Position numbers and translations under genes: made by a program. From Sphingomonas sp. LT1P40 (GTDB taxonomy: Bacteria; Pseudomonadota; Alphaproteobacteria; Sphingomonadales; Sphingomonadaceae): a stretch of DNA of 64,000 nt. The stretch lies in contig NZ_JAXOJT010000001.1 of NCBI RefSeq assembly GCF_036663835.1, positions 124,001 through 188,000 of the forward strand. The letters run 5' to 3'. The notes beneath the pieces were generated by a model, which worked only from the letters and a program-made list of their open reading frames with translations, ran no database searches and was not told the origin of the DNA. Shown here in pieces: positions 62,312 through 64,000 of the stretch; position 1 is the stretch's first letter; every line of letters begins with the position of its first letter.

Positions 62312-63775
62312 CTAGCTTGCCGGGCCGATGCGGATCACCGCGCGGCGATTTGCGCGTTCGGGCACCCCGCGCGCCGTGGCGACCGCCGGGCGACTCTGGC
62401 CAAAGGCGATCGTGCTGATCGCCATCGCCGGGACGCCGCGCTCCTCCAGATAGCGCTTCGCCGCGCTCGCCATCCGGTCGGACAGGCCGACGTCATAATT
62501 GGGGGTTCCGCGCCGATCGAGATGCCCTTCGACCAATATCTCGCCACCGACCCGACGCCACGTCGCGGCAGCAGCGTCCAGCACCATTGCGGCGCTCGGG
62601 TTGATCTCGCTGCGGTCGATGTCGAAATAGATCGTGAAGTCGCGGTCCCATATCGGCGCGGCGGCACGCGCTGCCTGCCACGCGGCATAGATCGTCGCGC
62701 GCTGGGTGCCCGCGAACTGCATGCTCAGCCGGCGGGCATCCTCCGCGGTCACGGCCTCCGCCACCATGCGCTCGCCCAACCCGCGCTGCGCCTGCCGGAT
62801 CTGCACCCATCCCTGATAGGGATTATCCGCCGCCAGCCAGCGCGCCAGCCGCGCGCGACCGTCAATGACGTCGGTGCGGACTTCGCCACCGGCGAAAGCG
62901 CCTGCATCCAGACCCTGTGCGATCGACCGCAACGTCGCGGCATCGCGTGTGCCCATGCCCAGCCGGACCAGGCCGAGCGCAAACTGCGCCTCGATCTCAT
63001 ACGGCCCCAGCGCCACGCTGCGTGTAGCCAGCGCCAGCGCCTCGACCTTGCGATCCTGCGTGAGGAGCAGCCGGGCAAGCGCGGCGAAGCGGCGGGCTTG
63101 CGCTGCGGCGCGCGGGCTGGGGGCCTCATCCTCCGCCGGCGTGGCTGCGGGCAGCAGCCGTTCGCCGATCGCAATCGCGGCGCGGTATCCAGCTTCGGCC
63201 GAATCGAGCTTGCCGCGATCCCGCTCGAACCCGGCGAGCAGCGTCAGCCCGTCGGCCATCGTCGTACTTTCCGTGCAACCGCGGGCCGCCAACGCCGCAA
63301 TCGCCTCGCGCGCGAGCAATTCGGCCTCGGGTGCCTGACCCAGCGCGGCCAGCGACCGCGCGAGGCCGAGCTTGATCGTTGCCAGCCGCGGATCGTCGGC
63401 ACGCCACCGGCCCGACAGATCGGCGAGTGCCGCGCGCTGCATCAGTTCAGCTTCGGCGAACTTGCTCTCGTTGGTCAGGAACTGGCTGAGATTATAACGC
63501 GACACCGCATCGCCGGCTCCGGGGCGCTTCGCCGCCACGGCCTGGGTCAACAGGTCGCCTGCCTGGAACGCGTCGGCACCGCCGTTCGACAACAGCAAGA
63601 CCCCGCGATCATTGTCGCGCAATGCGGCAATCTCCGGCGTGTCCTCGTCCAGCGCGGCTGGCGACGCGACATCCGCGCCCGGTGCCCCGATTACCAGCCC
63701 GGGATCGTCGGCACGCACCGCGCCGGGCGTTGTCTGCATGATGCAGATCGCGGCGGCGGACATCCACAGGCTCAT
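62312..63775 (-). CDS. OmpA-family protein with TPR-like middle region
   Basis: A 487-residue exported protein (signal peptide about 1-22). Residues 60-330 are helical TPR-like repeats (SRYNLSQFLTNESKFAEAELMQRAAL, LFARSLAALGQAPEAELLAREA). The C-terminal 110 residues are an OmpA domain: FTIYFDIDRSEINPSAAMVL, EILVEGHLDRRGTPNYDVGLSDRMASAAKRYL and ERANRRAVIRI, which binds peptidoglycan through Asp and Arg. It is likely a periplasmic cell-wall-associated scaffold. Its stop abuts the MpaB stop directly (62311/62312). Confidence 0.88.
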   Translation of the reverse strand: MSLWMSAAAICIMQTTPGAVRADDPGLVIGAPGADVASPAALDEDTPEIAALRDNDRGVLLLSNGGADAFQAGDLLTQAVAAKRPGAGDAVSRYNLSQFLTNESKFAEAELMQRAALADLSGRWRADDPRLATIKLGLARSLAALGQAPEAELLAREAIAALAARGCTESTTMADGLTLLAGFERDRGKLDSAEAGYRAAIAIGERLLPAATPAEDEAPSPRAAAQARRFAALARLLLTQDRKVEALALATRSVALGPYEIEAQFALGLVRLGMGTRDAATLRSIAQGLDAGAFAGGEVRTDVIDGRARLARWLAADNPYQGWVQIRQAQRGLGERMVAEAVTAEDARRLSMQFAGTQRATIYAAWQAARAAAPIWDRDFTIYFDIDRSEINPSAAMVLDAAAATWRRVGGEILVEGHLDRRGTPNYDVGLSDRMASAAKRYLEERGVPAMAISTIAFGQSRPAVATARGVPERANRRAVIRIGPAS

Positions 63776-63829
63776 CGCCCGCTTATGCCGGGCGGCGGCG
63801 CGCGGCGAAACCCCGCGATTCTATCGGAA

Positions 63830-64000
63830 TCAGACGTTGAAGCGGAACAGCATCACGTCGCCGTCCTGCACGACATATTCCTTGCCTTCGCTGCGCAGCT
63901 TGCCGTTGTCGCGCGCGCCCGCTTCGCCGTTATACTTGATGAAATCGTCGAACGCGGTGGTTTCCGCGCGAATGAAGCCGCGCTCGAAATCGGTGTGGAT
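63830..64000 (-). CDS. ychF: Redox-regulated GTP/ATPase YchF, 3' end only
   Basis: The last 56 codons of a gene that runs off the window edge. The readable C-terminus [20 protein letters not shown] and [19 protein letters not shown] is the TGS-domain end of YchF/OLA1, a P-loop ATPase associated with the ribosome. The stop is at 63830-63832. The 5' part lies beyond 64000. Confidence 0.93.
   Translation of the reverse strand: MHTDFERGFIRAETTAFDDFIKYNGEAGARDNGKLRSEGKEYVVQDGDVMLFRFNV

Overview
The window is a dense, GC-rich stretch of chromosome from an alphaproteobacterium, most likely a Sphingomonas-type member of the Sphingomonadales. The evidence is a GcrA cell-cycle regulator, an F0 ATP synthase operon with separate b and b' subunits and no F1 genes beside it, a three-gene petABC cytochrome bc1 operon, oxygen-dependent HemF, and DUF3297, DUF4126, DUF418 and MpaB-type genes common in sphingomonads. 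I see no phage, insertion sequence, CRISPR array, tRNA or rRNA. No stretch without a gene reaches 300 bases; the longest are 26970-27240 and 11112-11375.

Layout. 1-6.4 kb: TPR protein, EVE-domain protein, small exported proteins, a lipoprotein esterase, a PEP-mutase-family enzyme and a LytTR/LytS two-component pair. 6.4-13.1 kb: OsmC, phosphoglycerate mutase, dienelactone hydrolase, DUF4126, an Ala/Lys-tailed protein, PurB, an EF-hand protein and RadC. 13.2-15.8 kb: atpI-atpB-atpE-atpF'-atpF (membrane part of ATP synthase). 15.9-27 kb: hybrid CHASE3 histidine kinase, exported methyltransferase-like protein, M20 amidohydrolase, DUF418 protein, UvrC, an AT-richer orphan gene and a 932-residue DUF3857/transglutaminase/TPR protein. 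27.2-34.2 kb: polysaccharide deacetylase coupled to an acyltransferase, RecO, LeuB coupled to a GT2-GtrA glycosyltransferase, a TraB/GumN protein and a PMT-family mannosyltransferase. 34.3-39.7 kb: metZ-apaG-lysR-GNAT operon, then an opposite-strand cluster of ECF sigma factor, membrane protein and serine hydrolase. 39.7-50.6 kb: ParE, outer-membrane barrel protein, GcrA, ABC-2 permease, argD-argF-hslO, queC-queE and small exported proteins. 50.7-64 kb: LipB, paired membrane proteins, GNAT, HemF, TrmL, petABC, Apt, a Gly/Tyr lipoprotein, MaoC dehydratase, a Met/His-rich exported pair, MpaB, OmpA-TPR and the 3' end of ychF.

Genome style. Same-strand neighbours are often joined by 4-base GTGA or ATGA stop-start overlaps. 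Convergent neighbours either abut or overlap at their stops, or are separated by a hairpin. Three large palindromic repeats all lie between convergent genes.

Most of the window is ordinary housekeeping sequence. The points most worth a second look are the placement of the palindromic repeats, a hairpin that appears to mask the hslO ribosome-binding site, a 28-base palindrome directly upstream of the PEP-mutase-family gene, the sigma factor/membrane protein/serine hydrolase cluster, and the Met/His-rich exported pair. I did not find a clear case for a wholly new multi-gene system.
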